Shown here: one piece after another, positions 1 to 7,863 of the stretch | Layout of the letters: every line of letters begins with the position of its first letter | Numbering within the stretch: position 1 is the first letter of the stretch | Source of the DNA: Pseudomonas viridiflava | GTDB lineage: Bacteria; Pseudomonadota; Gammaproteobacteria; Pseudomonadales; Pseudomonadaceae | Length of the DNA stretch: 64,000 nucleotides | Direction: 5' to 3' | NCBI RefSeq assembly: GCF_900590755.1 | Contig: NZ_UUOC01000053.1 | Location: 372,001-436,000, forward strand | The notes under the pieces: model-generated | What the model was told of the DNA's origin: nothing | What the model saw: only the letters and a program-made list of their open reading frames with translations | The model's database searches: none | Made by a program: the position numbers and the translations under genes

Positions 1-191
1 AGGTCAGTGACTGGCGAGCGTTCGACATCGGCGAGGCCATCACTCAGCCCCAATCCCTGCAACACGATATCGTCAAGCAAATCCCGGGCCTGTGGCGTAT
101 CCATCGACGAAGGCACCTGCAGGTTATGCGGGTGCAGGTATGTCAGAGGATGGATCAGAACCCGCTGCAATTGATCATTGCGCGCTGGCAT
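1..191 (-). CDS. orgA: SctK/OrgA type III secretion sorting-platform protein (partial)
   Basis: This is the N-terminal 63 residues of a gene that runs off the left edge. The translation from the ATG at 191 contains HPLTYLHPHNLQV, which closely resembles the 'DPLSYIHPQRLQI' segment of Salmonella OrgA. OrgA/MxiK/SctK is a cytoplasmic accessory protein linking the basal body to the SctQ-SctL-SctN sorting platform. It overlaps the end of the SctJ gene by 17 bases and so is coupled to it, as orgA follows prgK in SPI-1. The C-terminal part cannot be judged. Identification rests on that motif and on position. Confidence 0.8.
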   Translation of the reverse strand, partial: MPARNDQLQRVLIHPLTYLHPHNLQVPSSMDTPQARDLLDDIVLQGLGLSDGLADVERSPVTD

Positions 192-915
192 CTTGCTTAC
201 CTTTACTCAAAGGCTTGATCGAGCGCTGGCGTTGCCACCACAAACCGCAGCCAATGATGCCTAGCAGCACTGCTACAGCGGATAGCCACACGCTATCAGA
301 CAGAGAGGTTTGAGGATCCAGCGAGGGCAATGCGTGCTGAATTACCGAACGGCGCGACAGCACCACCGAGATGTTGTCGTACTCGACGTCAGCAAAACTG
401 TTTATCAGAAATCGCTTGATGTCGCCGATGAGCAATTGGCCTTCAACATCGCGCTCATGCACCACCAGTGCAGAGAGATGGACCGGACTGGATTTGCGTC
501 CGCCTTCGCCGGCATCAACGTCATAGCTGACATGCACCCGCGCGCTAACGATACTCTCGAGAGTCAGCAGCGATTGCTCAAGGCGTTGTTCAATGGCGGA
601 ATAAAGCCGGGCTTTTTCCGCCCGAGGCGAGGCGACCAGGCCATCACTTGGAAACATTTGCGACACCTCAAGTCGGGGCCGCGACGGCAGCGCATACAGA
701 TTCAACAGGTCTACTGCAGCAGCAAAATCGGCCTGAGCAATACTGACGCTATAACCCGCCTTACCGTTATCCAGCTTGTTCGCAGCGATGTTATTGCGCT
801 GCAACACCGACACAACTTCGTTGGCCTGTTGTTGATCGAGCGACTCAAGCAAGGTCGGCTGTCGACACCCGACCAGAGTAAAGCAGAGCAGCGCCAGCGC
901 TGCGTAAGCCTTCAT
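175..915 (-). CDS. prgK: SctJ (PrgK/MxiJ) inner-membrane ring lipoprotein
   Basis: This 246-aa lipoprotein forms the inner MS-like ring of the type III basal body. The N-terminus is a lipoprotein signal with lipobox LVGC (lipidated Cys17). It is followed by the YscJ/FliF ring-building domains, including 'LLNLYALPSRPR' and 'ARVHVSYDV' in the first half. A hydrophobic segment near residues 208-226 with a basic tail (WWQRQR) is the expected C-terminal anchor. Length matches PrgK (about 250 aa). The start codon overlaps the SctI stop (ATGA), indicating translational coupling in the prgHIJK-orgA order. Confidence 0.95.
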   Translation of the reverse strand: MKAYAALALLCFTLVGCRQPTLLESLDQQQANEVVSVLQRNNIAANKLDNGKAGYSVSIAQADFAAAVDLLNLYALPSRPRLEVSQMFPSDGLVASPRAEKARLYSAIEQRLEQSLLTLESIVSARVHVSYDVDAGEGGRKSSPVHLSALVVHERDVEGQLLIGDIKRFLINSFADVEYDNISVVLSRRSVIQHALPSLDPQTSLSDSVWLSAVAVLLGIIGCGLWWQRQRSIKPLSKGKQDASAQ

Positions 916-1220
916 GATGAACGCAACAAGGTTTCAACGGTGCTTACACCCTTTCGCACCATGGCGTTGATCATCGAAACGTCTACCGTGTATTCGCCCA
1001 TTCGTTGTTGCACTGCAGCCAGAACTTCAGGGTCGGTAATATCCGAACGCTCAAGCATGGCGTCAATGGTCTGGGTTCTGGTTTCAGTGTCAGCAGCGGA
1101 GCTCGCGAATGCCTGTAGCAGGCGCTGTTCCAGATTGACCACTGATGTTTCACCGGGCACTCGCAGCTCGGCGAAACGCGCTTGGGATATACCCGGCGCA
1201 GAGATATTTTGAAGCGGCAT
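912..1220 (-). CDS. prgJ: SctI (PrgJ/MxiI) inner rod protein
   Basis: A 102-aa protein with the size and layout of PrgJ (101 aa), which lines the export gate and anchors the needle. I chose the ATG at 1220 (MPLQNISAPG); an upstream in-frame extension to 1325 would run into the needle gene and has no family support. The C-terminal half 'YTVDVSMINAMVRKGVSTVETLLRSS' has the amphipathic pattern typical of rod subunits. It lies 73 bases downstream of the needle gene and overlaps SctJ by four bases. Confidence 0.93.
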   Translation of the reverse strand: MPLQNISAPGISQARFAELRVPGETSVVNLEQRLLQAFASSAADTETRTQTIDAMLERSDITDPEVLAAVQQRMGEYTVDVSMINAMVRKGVSTVETLLRSS

Positions 1221-1293
1221 TGAATACTCACAAAGCACATGGCAACACCCATCGAGAGAGTCGCCAGCTAGAGAACAAAGGGCGAAAAACTGA

Positions 1294-1554
1294 TCAGCGC
1301 GCCGCCTGAACGATGGACATGTCAATGTCCTTGAACGCTTTCACGGTGTTGGTCTGCACGTTGCGAAATATCGTATAAGAGCCGAGTGCTGCCTGATAAG
1401 CGGCGAGCAAACCGGGATCGGAAGAATTTTCCTGCAATTCTTCAAGCGCAGTATTCATTGCCTCATGCAGCTTGACTGCGCCCTGTTCAAAAGCATCCGC
1501 CTGCTCACCAAGGAAGTCATCATGAAATCCGGGGGCGGGAATTACACCTGGCAT
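1294..1554 (-). CDS. prgI: SctF (PrgI/MxiH) needle filament subunit
   Basis: An 86-aa needle subunit. The C-terminal half carries the family core: 'SDPGLLAAYQAALGSY' followed by 'YTIFRNVQTNTVKAFKDID', almost residue for residue like Salmonella PrgI (SDPALLAAYQ..., NTVKVFKDID). Two helices with a central turn at the SDP motif are expected; subunits polymerise into the extracellular needle. The gene lies 10 bases after SctD. The N-terminus is several residues longer than PrgI. Confidence 0.97.
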   Translation of the reverse strand: MPGVIPAPGFHDDFLGEQADAFEQGAVKLHEAMNTALEELQENSSDPGLLAAYQAALGSYTIFRNVQTNTVKAFKDIDMSIVQAAR

Positions 1555-1564
1555 ATATCACCTG

Positions 1565-2743
1565 TTAGATAGGTTTGGGAAAGTACCAAGAGGACGGGGT
1601 CATCTTGATGTAGCCCTGCGGGCCATACTGAAACGATTTGCCTTTGAGCCAATCGTCGTGAAGCTCTATCGCGAAGTGCACATAACGATTACCCCATTGG
1701 CGATAAAAACCGCTGACGTAATCGCGGGCGGCCTGCAACTCGGTGTCGGCCAATGCACCCTGCACGGTGAATGTGATGCTGTTGGCCTGCACCGAACGGT
1801 GATACGACAAGCCCAGCCGCTTGAGGCCCTGCTCGGCAAGGCCTGCCAACTGCTGATCATCTCGTCCGCTGATCACGACATCATCTGCATAGGGCGCAGC
1901 CTCGCGCAGCAAGTGAGTCAGGCGCTGCTGCAAGGCCGGGGTCAGGAGATTTCGCTGATTGCTCACCAATAACTTCGGCACAGCCGGCCTGGAAAGATCA
2001 ATGCTGTGCCAGGCAAGCGCGGGCTCGGCATTTGCGAGCAAGCGCTGCAAACGATCCTGCTCGTCAGCCACTGTGACCACAGTTGTGGAGGGTTGAGATT
2101 TGTTGCGTTCCAGAACCTGTCGTCCCCAGCTCGCATCTCGTTCGGACGCCGCGAACGCATACAACGTTTGATCACGGCCCGGTAACACGGTGAAACCGCC
2201 ACTGGCTCTGCCGATCAGAACCTGAATATTGGCCACCGGGTTGGGGCGTGACACAAACCAACCAGCAGCCAACAGCACAGCTACCGACAAACCAGCAGCA
2301 CCCAGCCATTTTGGAAAAGCCTTTGAGCCCGGCTCCACGCGTGCTGCTGCGGGGGCTGATTCTGCGACAGCCAGAAGCGCATGATCCCAGGGCTCATCCT
2401 CGGGTCTTAGCGCGAAACGCAGCCCGCCCACACGCTCCAACGTCTGCTTACTGCACGTACGCTCTTCAGTCTGAGCGTCGAGCAGAATCCTCAACGTCAC
2501 GTCATCAAGGGACGTATCGCCAATAAGGACTTCAAAATTGCATCCGTCGAGATCCAGCGGAATGTAGAGAGCATCCGCAGGCATCGATAGCGGCTGCCGG
2601 TCGCAGAGACGATCATGAGAACTGACCACAAACAAGGTACGGCGCTCCGCCAGCTTGAACTCACAACCTTGCAAGGGGCCATTGAAAACCCTCAACACCC
2701 ATGAGGGAGTCGGGATGTCCTGCATAGTGTTCATATTATCCAT
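1565..2743 (-). CDS. prgH: SctD (PrgH/MxiG) outer ring of inner-membrane platform
   Basis: A 392-aa single-pass inner-membrane ring protein. Residues 1-140 form the cytoplasmic FHA-like domain, residues 146-164 (WLGAAGLSVAVLLAAGWFV) the transmembrane helix, and the remainder the periplasmic ring-building repeats ending in 'SSWYFPKPI'. Size matches PrgH (392 aa). It opens the prgHIJK-orgA block after an 88-base gap from iagB, which may hold its own (HilA-type) promoter. No clear Shine-Dalgarno precedes the ATG at 2743, and Met4 (2734) is an alternative start. Confidence 0.93.
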   Translation of the reverse strand: MDNMNTMQDIPTPSWVLRVFNGPLQGCEFKLAERRTLFVVSSHDRLCDRQPLSMPADALYIPLDLDGCNFEVLIGDTSLDDVTLRILLDAQTEERTCSKQTLERVGGLRFALRPEDEPWDHALLAVAESAPAAARVEPGSKAFPKWLGAAGLSVAVLLAAGWFVSRPNPVANIQVLIGRASGGFTVLPGRDQTLYAFAASERDASWGRQVLERNKSQPSTTVVTVADEQDRLQRLLANAEPALAWHSIDLSRPAVPKLLVSNQRNLLTPALQQRLTHLLREAAPYADDVVISGRDDQQLAGLAEQGLKRLGLSYHRSVQANSITFTVQGALADTELQAARDYVSGFYRQWGNRYVHFAIELHDDWLKGKSFQYGPQGYIKMTPSSWYFPKPI

Positions 2744-2831
2744 TGGCTATTCATGGTGACTGGCGCTTTGGCCGGGCATGTTAGGTAGGCAAGCAGAGAA
2801 AATCCTGATGTGTACCGCGTAAGCCTGGCGA

Positions 2832-3311
2832 TCATTCGATCAGATTCGGGAGTCCGTCAGTGATCAGTTGCTGATACAGGCCCCAGACCTTGCGCGCGTA
2901 GCGCAACCGGAGGGCTTCACGATTTGCTGCGCTTCCGGCGTTATAAGCGCCTACCGCCGACCAGTTGTAACCGTGACGGTTGAAGAAGTCGGCGAGGATC
3001 GACGCACCGACATGAACGGCCAGACAGGGCTCAGCCAACAACCGCTGCTCAGTAATACCTTTGCGCTGCAGGCTCGGCATATGGATGCTATTGATTTGCA
3101 TCAGGCCGATATCTCTAGAGCCATTTTTATTGATGTTAATGGCATCGGGGCGCATACCAGACTCAACCATGGCGATGGCTTGCAGCAATTCAGGCTCGAC
3201 GGCATATTTCGCCCCTGCTTCATCCCAGCAGTTGCCGCGGGCTACTTCATGAACGACACAGCCCGACAGAAAAACGGCCAGGCGCAGAATCCGTGAGTTA
3301 CGACCGCGCAT
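2832..3311 (-). CDS. iagB: IagB-type lytic transglycosylase of the T3SS
   Basis: A 159-aa specialised lytic transglycosylase that locally opens peptidoglycan for basal-body assembly. The SLT fold is visible: catalytic Glu in 'AMVESG' (about residue 50), 'INKNGSRDIGLMQIN', and 'YNWSAVGAYNAG'. The N-terminus is hydrophobic (LRLAVFLSGCVVHEVARG) and fits a signal peptide. The gene overlaps the end of hilA by 14 bases, reproducing the hilA-iagB arrangement of Salmonella SPI-1. Confidence 0.93.
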   Translation of the reverse strand: MRGRNSRILRLAVFLSGCVVHEVARGNCWDEAGAKYAVEPELLQAIAMVESGMRPDAININKNGSRDIGLMQINSIHMPSLQRKGITEQRLLAEPCLAVHVGASILADFFNRHGYNWSAVGAYNAGSAANREALRLRYARKVWGLYQQLITDGLPNLIE

Positions 3312-4839
3312 GACGCAACGTCATCATTGGAGTCATTGCAGGGGTTACTCGCTCGCCGCAAGGGGCAGCGGGCCAGGAAACGGCCACTTGCTCCAGACAG
3401 ACTTCAGCCTTGCGACCAGGAGCAGAGAACCGCCAATAACCCTGGGCATTAAATACGCTGCTATCTGCCGTCTGCGGATTCTGATGAGCCATAGCGGCCA
3501 AATCATCGGCTGGGGCACTGAACATGCTCGCCAACCCGAGCGCCAATGGATGAGCGCCAAGCCCGTTGTCCATCGCTTGTTGAATCATCGACAGCGCCAG
3601 TTCGGGTTGCCTGTGCGCCACAATGCGTAACTTCAATAGTTGCGCAGGCACCGATTCCGGATCGTGCTTCAAAGCGATATCGATGCTGTCAGCGGCTTGG
3701 GCTTCCTTGCCACAGAACCACTGATGCAAGGCGTAGAATCCATAAACATCGGCACGATCAGCGCTGAGCAGACACCGCTGGAACAAGGCCTCGGCGGCGT
3801 CGATACTGCCTTGAAGGCTGGTCAGTAAAGCCAGACGCAGGAGCGCGGCAGGATTGCCCGGCTCAATTTCCAGCGCCCGCCCTAGTGATATCTGCGCCTG
3901 TTCGAAGGCACGGTGCGCCGGACAAATGCCCAGTATTGCCAAGGCCAGCCAGGTTTCGGCCAGAGCTGACCACGGAGGGACGTAGCTCTCATCCAGGCGT
4001 ATGCACTGGCGAAACTGCTGCAAGGCATCTCGCAGACTATCCGGGGTATACGCTTGCAAGCCGATCAGCCCGTTGAGGTAAGCCAGGGCCAACGGATAGG
4101 ACGAGCAGGACTCATTCTTTGGCTGCAAGCCCGGCATCCGCTGCGCAACCATAAGTACAATTTGCTCCAGAGCAGTCTCGACGGTTTCGCTCTTGATCAC
4201 CTGAGAATGCAGTAACGCGTGGCCGCGACTGTGGGCAAGTTCGATGAACAATTCGAGACCTGCGCCGTCACTCTCACAGCGACCGCTCAAATAATAATCG
4301 GGGGCCAGACGCTCAACGAGCTGTAATGCATCATGGGTGCTCAATGGCCCGGCAGTAAGACTGGCCGGCATGACGCGAAGCGTTCCCGCGAGCGCTTTGG
4401 TCAAGCTTCTGGTGATTTGCTCGTGAAGCCTGGCACCGAATGACGCACTGTCACCACGAAACGGCAACACCAGCAACGAAGGCCCTGGCGCAGATGGCCC
4501 GGACTCCTGCAACTCGAGTACCGGGCAGACGAAGCGATAGCCCTTGCCATAGCGAGTGCTGATATAACGCTTGTCGCCGCCAAGCAGCTTGCGTAGCGAA
4601 TAGACACAGCGGGTCAACGACTCGTCGGCGACGTCACACCCGGGCCACACGCTTTCCAGCAATGAATCCTTGGTAACCAGTGCTCCAGCCGCATCAAGTA
4701 ACGTACGCAGCACTGCCAGCTCTTTGGGGGGTAAATGCACTCCTTTGCCTTGATCCTCCGTCAACCAGTCACCCTGCAACACCCAACGCCCGAAGGCATA
4801 AGTGGGCATCGGCGACGTGTTCCCGCTTCGAACGATCAT
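3298..4839 (-). CDS. hilA: HilA-family transcriptional activator (winged helix + TPR)
   Basis: A 513-aa regulator. Residues about 13-107 form an OmpR/ToxR-type winged-helix DNA-binding domain ('LPPKELAVLRTLLDAAG', 'DESLTRCVYSLRKLL', 'YGKGYRF'), strongly resembling Salmonella HilA. A middle domain (LVLPF..., 'LAPDYYLSGR') and TPR-like helices from about 255 to 460 follow. In SPI-1, HilA activates the prg/org and inv/spa promoters directly. The gene is preceded by an AT-rich 280-bp region containing a direct repeat (4973-5027). Met11 is an alternative start. Assigned by sequence pattern and by coupling to iagB. Confidence 0.92.
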   Translation of the reverse strand: MIVRSGNTSPMPTYAFGRWVLQGDWLTEDQGKGVHLPPKELAVLRTLLDAAGALVTKDSLLESVWPGCDVADESLTRCVYSLRKLLGGDKRYISTRYGKGYRFVCPVLELQESGPSAPGPSLLVLPFRGDSASFGARLHEQITRSLTKALAGTLRVMPASLTAGPLSTHDALQLVERLAPDYYLSGRCESDGAGLELFIELAHSRGHALLHSQVIKSETVETALEQIVLMVAQRMPGLQPKNESCSSYPLALAYLNGLIGLQAYTPDSLRDALQQFRQCIRLDESYVPPWSALAETWLALAILGICPAHRAFEQAQISLGRALEIEPGNPAALLRLALLTSLQGSIDAAEALFQRCLLSADRADVYGFYALHQWFCGKEAQAADSIDIALKHDPESVPAQLLKLRIVAHRQPELALSMIQQAMDNGLGAHPLALGLASMFSAPADDLAAMAHQNPQTADSSVFNAQGYWRFSAPGRKAEVCLEQVAVSWPAAPCGERVTPAMTPMMTLRHARS

Positions 4840-4972
4840 CTGCTACTGACTCCCAGACTGGTGAGCGCACAGTTGATCAGGCAGACATAGCCGAAACAAA
4901 CACGTGCGGTAATATCTTATTTTTTACAAAAAAAAACGAGCGGCGAAGTTAGCAATATCAAACGTTACTTTA

Positions 4973-5027
4973 TGTAGGAAATTTCTCTAAATAACTGACG
5001 ATGTCTTATTTTGTTGTAGGAGATTTC
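4973..5027. promoter_or_regulatory. Direct repeat upstream of hilA, candidate operator
   Basis: TGTAGGAAATTTC (4973-4985) and TGTAGGAGATTTC (5015-5027) differ at one base and are spaced 42 bp start to start, about four helical turns. They lie in an AT-rich region 130-190 bp upstream of the hilA start. The spacing and location suggest a site for a transcription factor controlling hilA; the identity of the factor is unknown. Confidence 0.4.
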
Positions 5028-5063
5028 GCTATTAGGAACATCAGGTCAAAAAATCGAGAGCAT

Positions 5064-5095
5064 GAAAAAAGCCCTGAGCTTGCGCAAAGGGCCTT
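5064..5095 (-). terminator. Rho-independent terminator of the sic/sip/iacP operon
   Basis: Read on the minus strand, GCCCT...AGGGC forms a hairpin (loop about 12 nt) followed directly by a run of six T residues. It sits 25-55 bases after the iacP stop codon and separates that operon from hilA. Confidence 0.65.
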
Positions 5096-5119
5096 GAAGA
5101 AAAAACGTCAACTACAGAA

Positions 5120-5383
5120 TCAGGCGAGTTGATCTACCATCCTGCATAGATCCCCCGTGGTCCGAGCCGATGACAATTGATCCTCGGGAAGTTCAATACC
5201 GAAGTGGTCATTCAACGCTTGAGTAACTTCAAGAATCTCCAGTGAATCAGCCCCCAAATCCTCGACCAGCCGAGAGCCCACTCCAACCCGTTGCGGTTCC
5301 AGCAAAAAATAACTGGCAATTAACGCAAGGGTTTGCGCTTGCGTCGCCGACTTCAGTTCAACGCCAGGAAAGTGGACGTTCAT
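5120..5383 (-). CDS. iacP: IacP acyl carrier protein of the T3SS locus
   Basis: An 87-aa acyl carrier protein. The phosphopantetheine attachment motif is 'LGADSLEILEV' with Ser47 as the modified serine. Salmonella iacP occupies the same place after the sip genes; it has been linked there to secretion or modification of translocators and effectors. Here its ATG overlaps the stop of the preceding 64-aa ORF (ATGA). An unrelated housekeeping ACP is unlikely because of the operon position. Confidence 0.9.
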   Translation of the reverse strand: MNVHFPGVELKSATQAQTLALIASYFLLEPQRVGVGSRLVEDLGADSLEILEVTQALNDHFGIELPEDQLSSARTTGDLCRMVDQLA

Positions 5384-5574
5384 ATCAACTCACCTATCTT
5401 TTGCTGCAGGCAATTACTGTTCAAGCCTGCGGTTGTTTCTACATATCTGAACAGTTGCTGGATATTCCGCCTGCTCTTGCGAGTCGAGACAAGCGGCCTT
5501 TCAGTCATTTGGTACGCCGCCAGCACCAGCGGAAAAAACGGCGATGCCTGATTGGAATTAATGGCTGCTGTCAT
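5380..5574 (-). CDS. Small 64-aa protein between sipD and iacP, unknown
   Basis: I do not recognise this protein. It begins four bases after the sipD stop and ends overlapping the iacP start by four bases (ATGA). This is the spacing of a coupled operon gene and argues that it is translated. The composition is basic in the middle (STRKSRRNIQQLF), with no membrane segment or signal. It occupies the place where Salmonella carries the large effector gene sipA, but the visible sequence does not resemble SipA. It could be a small chaperone, a secreted peptide or a remnant. Confidence 0.5.
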   Translation of the reverse strand: MTAAINSNQASPFFPLVLAAYQMTERPLVSTRKSRRNIQQLFRYVETTAGLNSNCLQQKIGELI

Positions 5575-5578
5575 GGTT

Positions 5579-6709
5579 TTATCCCAACGAAGCTGAAAAG
5601 GCTTTTAGCATTTCGAATAAAGCAGACAGCGTGGAACTGATGACTTTCTGCACGTTGTCGTGGATGGAGTTGGCGTTGCTGTATTTTTGCGTGTGTTTCT
5701 GTAGCGCGCTCTCCAACTCCTGGATCTGTGCATTCCATGCCGCCTGCCAGGCCTGAAAGCGGGCAGGAAGCAACTCGGGGTTGTCACCAGAAGGCAAGCC
5801 CTCCTTCATTTCGCGCAACGGTGACAGATCCACCACCACACAATACGAACCATCCGGGAGCCGTTTAAGACATGAAGCGGGCAAGCCCATCGCCACCAGC
5901 CACTTCATTGCATCGTCCCGACTGGAGCCGGTCACACTGCCGTCCTCACCAGGCACAGGAAACAACACAGCGTCTGGATTGGGCAGCGAGTATTTGGTAA
6001 TCAGCTCATCCAGTGCTTCTCTGATCGCCCGGACATCGATTTGAACTGCACCCTTGTCACCGACCACGTTCAGCCATTGATGCAGCTTGCCGATCACCTC
6101 TTCATTGAGTTCGGCAAACAGCTGCGCGTAGGCCTCGACCATACGCGCATACACATCCAGATATTCCTCCTTGATGATGCCAATCAACCCCTGAAGGCCA
6201 TCGAGAATATCGTCGAAAGATGAACGCGCTCCAATCGGATTTTCGACGCCCGACCGGGACAACGCGGCAGCCATTCGCTCACCCAGTACTGGTACGAGAT
6301 CCTTGATCGAGTGATCACGATTATCCGGGCCCAGCTCCTGCCCGCGCGCCCGCAGAAAATCCAGACCAGACTGCACCGCATTGCGGGTCAAGTGCCTGGA
6401 AAGCCTGCCGCTGGCAAGCTGCTCGGCAAGCACTTGCGTCAGCCGGGTCTTCAGCGAAGGACTTGCCGCCGGATCGTCGAGATGGCTACCCAACCTCGAC
6501 GCAGCAGTGCGAACTGCCAGCGCATTACTGCTGGCCTGAAGTTCTTGTCTGAGCAGGCGCTTCAAAATGTCATCGGCCAGTGCTTCGCTGACATCCGGAC
6601 GAAGACCGGCCCCAGGAGCGTGCGCGGATTTTTTCTCTGGCGACTGACCAAGCCATTCGCTCGCCACGCGTTGCGTCGCAATGACGGGTAATACAGAAGT
6701 AATCGTCAT
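5579..6709 (-). CDS. sipD: SipD/IpaD-family needle tip protein (SctA)
   Basis: A 376-aa hydrophilic protein at the SipD position. It would cap the needle and gate the translocon. The C-terminal part has a long helical stretch ('ALQKHTQKYSNANSIHDNVQKVISSTLSALFEMLKAFSASLG') matching the C-terminal coiled-coil helix of IpaD/SipD. 'KYSLPNPDAVLFPVPG' and 'GLPASCLKRLPDGSYCVVVDLSPL' fit the mixed distal domain. I use the ATG at 6709; a TTG at 6721 would only add four residues. It is slightly longer than SipD (343 aa). Confidence 0.85.
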   Translation of the reverse strand: MTITSVLPVIATQRVASEWLGQSPEKKSAHAPGAGLRPDVSEALADDILKRLLRQELQASSNALAVRTAASRLGSHLDDPAASPSLKTRLTQVLAEQLASGRLSRHLTRNAVQSGLDFLRARGQELGPDNRDHSIKDLVPVLGERMAAALSRSGVENPIGARSSFDDILDGLQGLIGIIKEEYLDVYARMVEAYAQLFAELNEEVIGKLHQWLNVVGDKGAVQIDVRAIREALDELITKYSLPNPDAVLFPVPGEDGSVTGSSRDDAMKWLVAMGLPASCLKRLPDGSYCVVVDLSPLREMKEGLPSGDNPELLPARFQAWQAAWNAQIQELESALQKHTQKYSNANSIHDNVQKVISSTLSALFEMLKAFSASLG

Positions 6710-6717
6710 GGGTGAGT

Positions 6718-7836
6718 TCAAGCCTTCACGCTGCTGGCGATGGTACTGGCGGCGGCGTTGCGGCCTTGCATGATCTGCATGGCGACCTCCAGCAGTTTCT
6801 GCATCAGGGAGCTGTCTTCGGAGAGGCGCTGAGCCTGCTCATCGGTCAGGCTCCGGCCAATGGTCTGGATCGATTGATTCTCCACTTCAATCTGTCGCTG
6901 GGCGTATTCTTCAAGGCGCACAACGGAAGAAATCATCGTACTCAAGACCATGGCCATTGAGGTCAATGCCTGCCCTAAGGTCAGGTTCTTACCGTAAACC
7001 TTCTCGTTCAAAGCGCTCATCAGGTCGGAGACGAGGGCCTTTTTATTGAGCGTGGCGATTTCATCGCTGAGGATCGCGCGCTCTTGCGCAGTCAGGTTGT
7101 TGCTGCTCTGATCGAGCTCGACTTTGCGGGTATTGCCGTTCTTGTCGATAGCCGTTAAGGACTTGATCGCATCCACAGGGTTTTCGACGGAGCTCCTTTT
7201 AGTGAGCTCGGTTTGCAAATCATTAGCCCGGTTGCGAGCGTCCATGGCGTCACGCTTGTTGGCCGAAATATCGGTATGCTTCTGGCGTTGCCCTTTGAGA
7301 TTAAGTGCCATGCCACCCATTGCCATGGCCCCTGCAACAGCAGCCCCGGTAATTGCACTGTTCATCACGGCATTACCCGCCTCGATGATGGACACGCCCT
7401 GGGCCCTGGCAGCATCGGCGGCCATCACGGCATAGGTGCCCTTCAAGCCAGCGCTGGTCTGACGTGAAATATTCACTGCGAAGATCGCCGCGACCAGTAC
7501 CCCGACATGTTTCTCCCATGCAGAAGGATCGAACTTGAGGGTCGACTCAAGCCCTTCCTTGCCGGTTTTCTTCTCGACTTCTTCCAGGACGAGCTTCATT
7601 TGTGCGTCATCAAAATCAGATACGTCAGTCAGGGTTTCCAGTTGCTCCAGGGTTGGCAAGGGAACGAATACCTTGCTCGTCACCTGATTCTGGATGCTGA
7701 TTTCGATGGCGGCCGAACTGCCCATCGCCTGCAATGAGTTCAGTCCGGTCTTGCTCAGTGCCGTAAGCGGCATGCCATCGATCGAAGAGAGTTGAGGGGG
7801 TGGCAAAAGGCTCGGGCGGTACGTAATGGTAGTCAT
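6718..7836 (-). CDS. sipC: SipC/IpaC-family translocator (SctB)
   Basis: A 372-aa translocon component. Hydrophobic, Ala/Gly-rich stretches around residues 145-180 ('AVMAADAARAQGVSIIEAGNAVMNSAITGAAVAGAMAMGGMALNL', shown for composition only) form the membrane-inserting centre. A helical, coiled-coil-like C-terminus ends in 'MQGRNAAASTIASSVKA'. With SipB it would form the pore in the host membrane; in Salmonella, SipC also acts on actin, which I cannot infer here. It lies 27 bases after sipB and is translationally close to sipD. Confidence 0.85.
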   Translation of the reverse strand: MTTITYRPSLLPPPQLSSIDGMPLTALSKTGLNSLQAMGSSAAIEISIQNQVTSKVFVPLPTLEQLETLTDVSDFDDAQMKLVLEEVEKKTGKEGLESTLKFDPSAWEKHVGVLVAAIFAVNISRQTSAGLKGTYAVMAADAARAQGVSIIEAGNAVMNSAITGAAVAGAMAMGGMALNLKGQRQKHTDISANKRDAMDARNRANDLQTELTKRSSVENPVDAIKSLTAIDKNGNTRKVELDQSSNNLTAQERAILSDEIATLNKKALVSDLMSALNEKVYGKNLTLGQALTSMAMVLSTMISSVVRLEEYAQRQIEVENQSIQTIGRSLTDEQAQRLSEDSSLMQKLLEVAMQIMQGRNAAASTIASSVKA

Positions 7837-7863
7837 GGGTATTGATCCTGAAAAAGTAGTGAA

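Noticed and set aside
310..1212. Plus-strand open frame opposite prgK and prgJ
   Set aside because: Antisense to two well-identified T3SS genes; no start signal.
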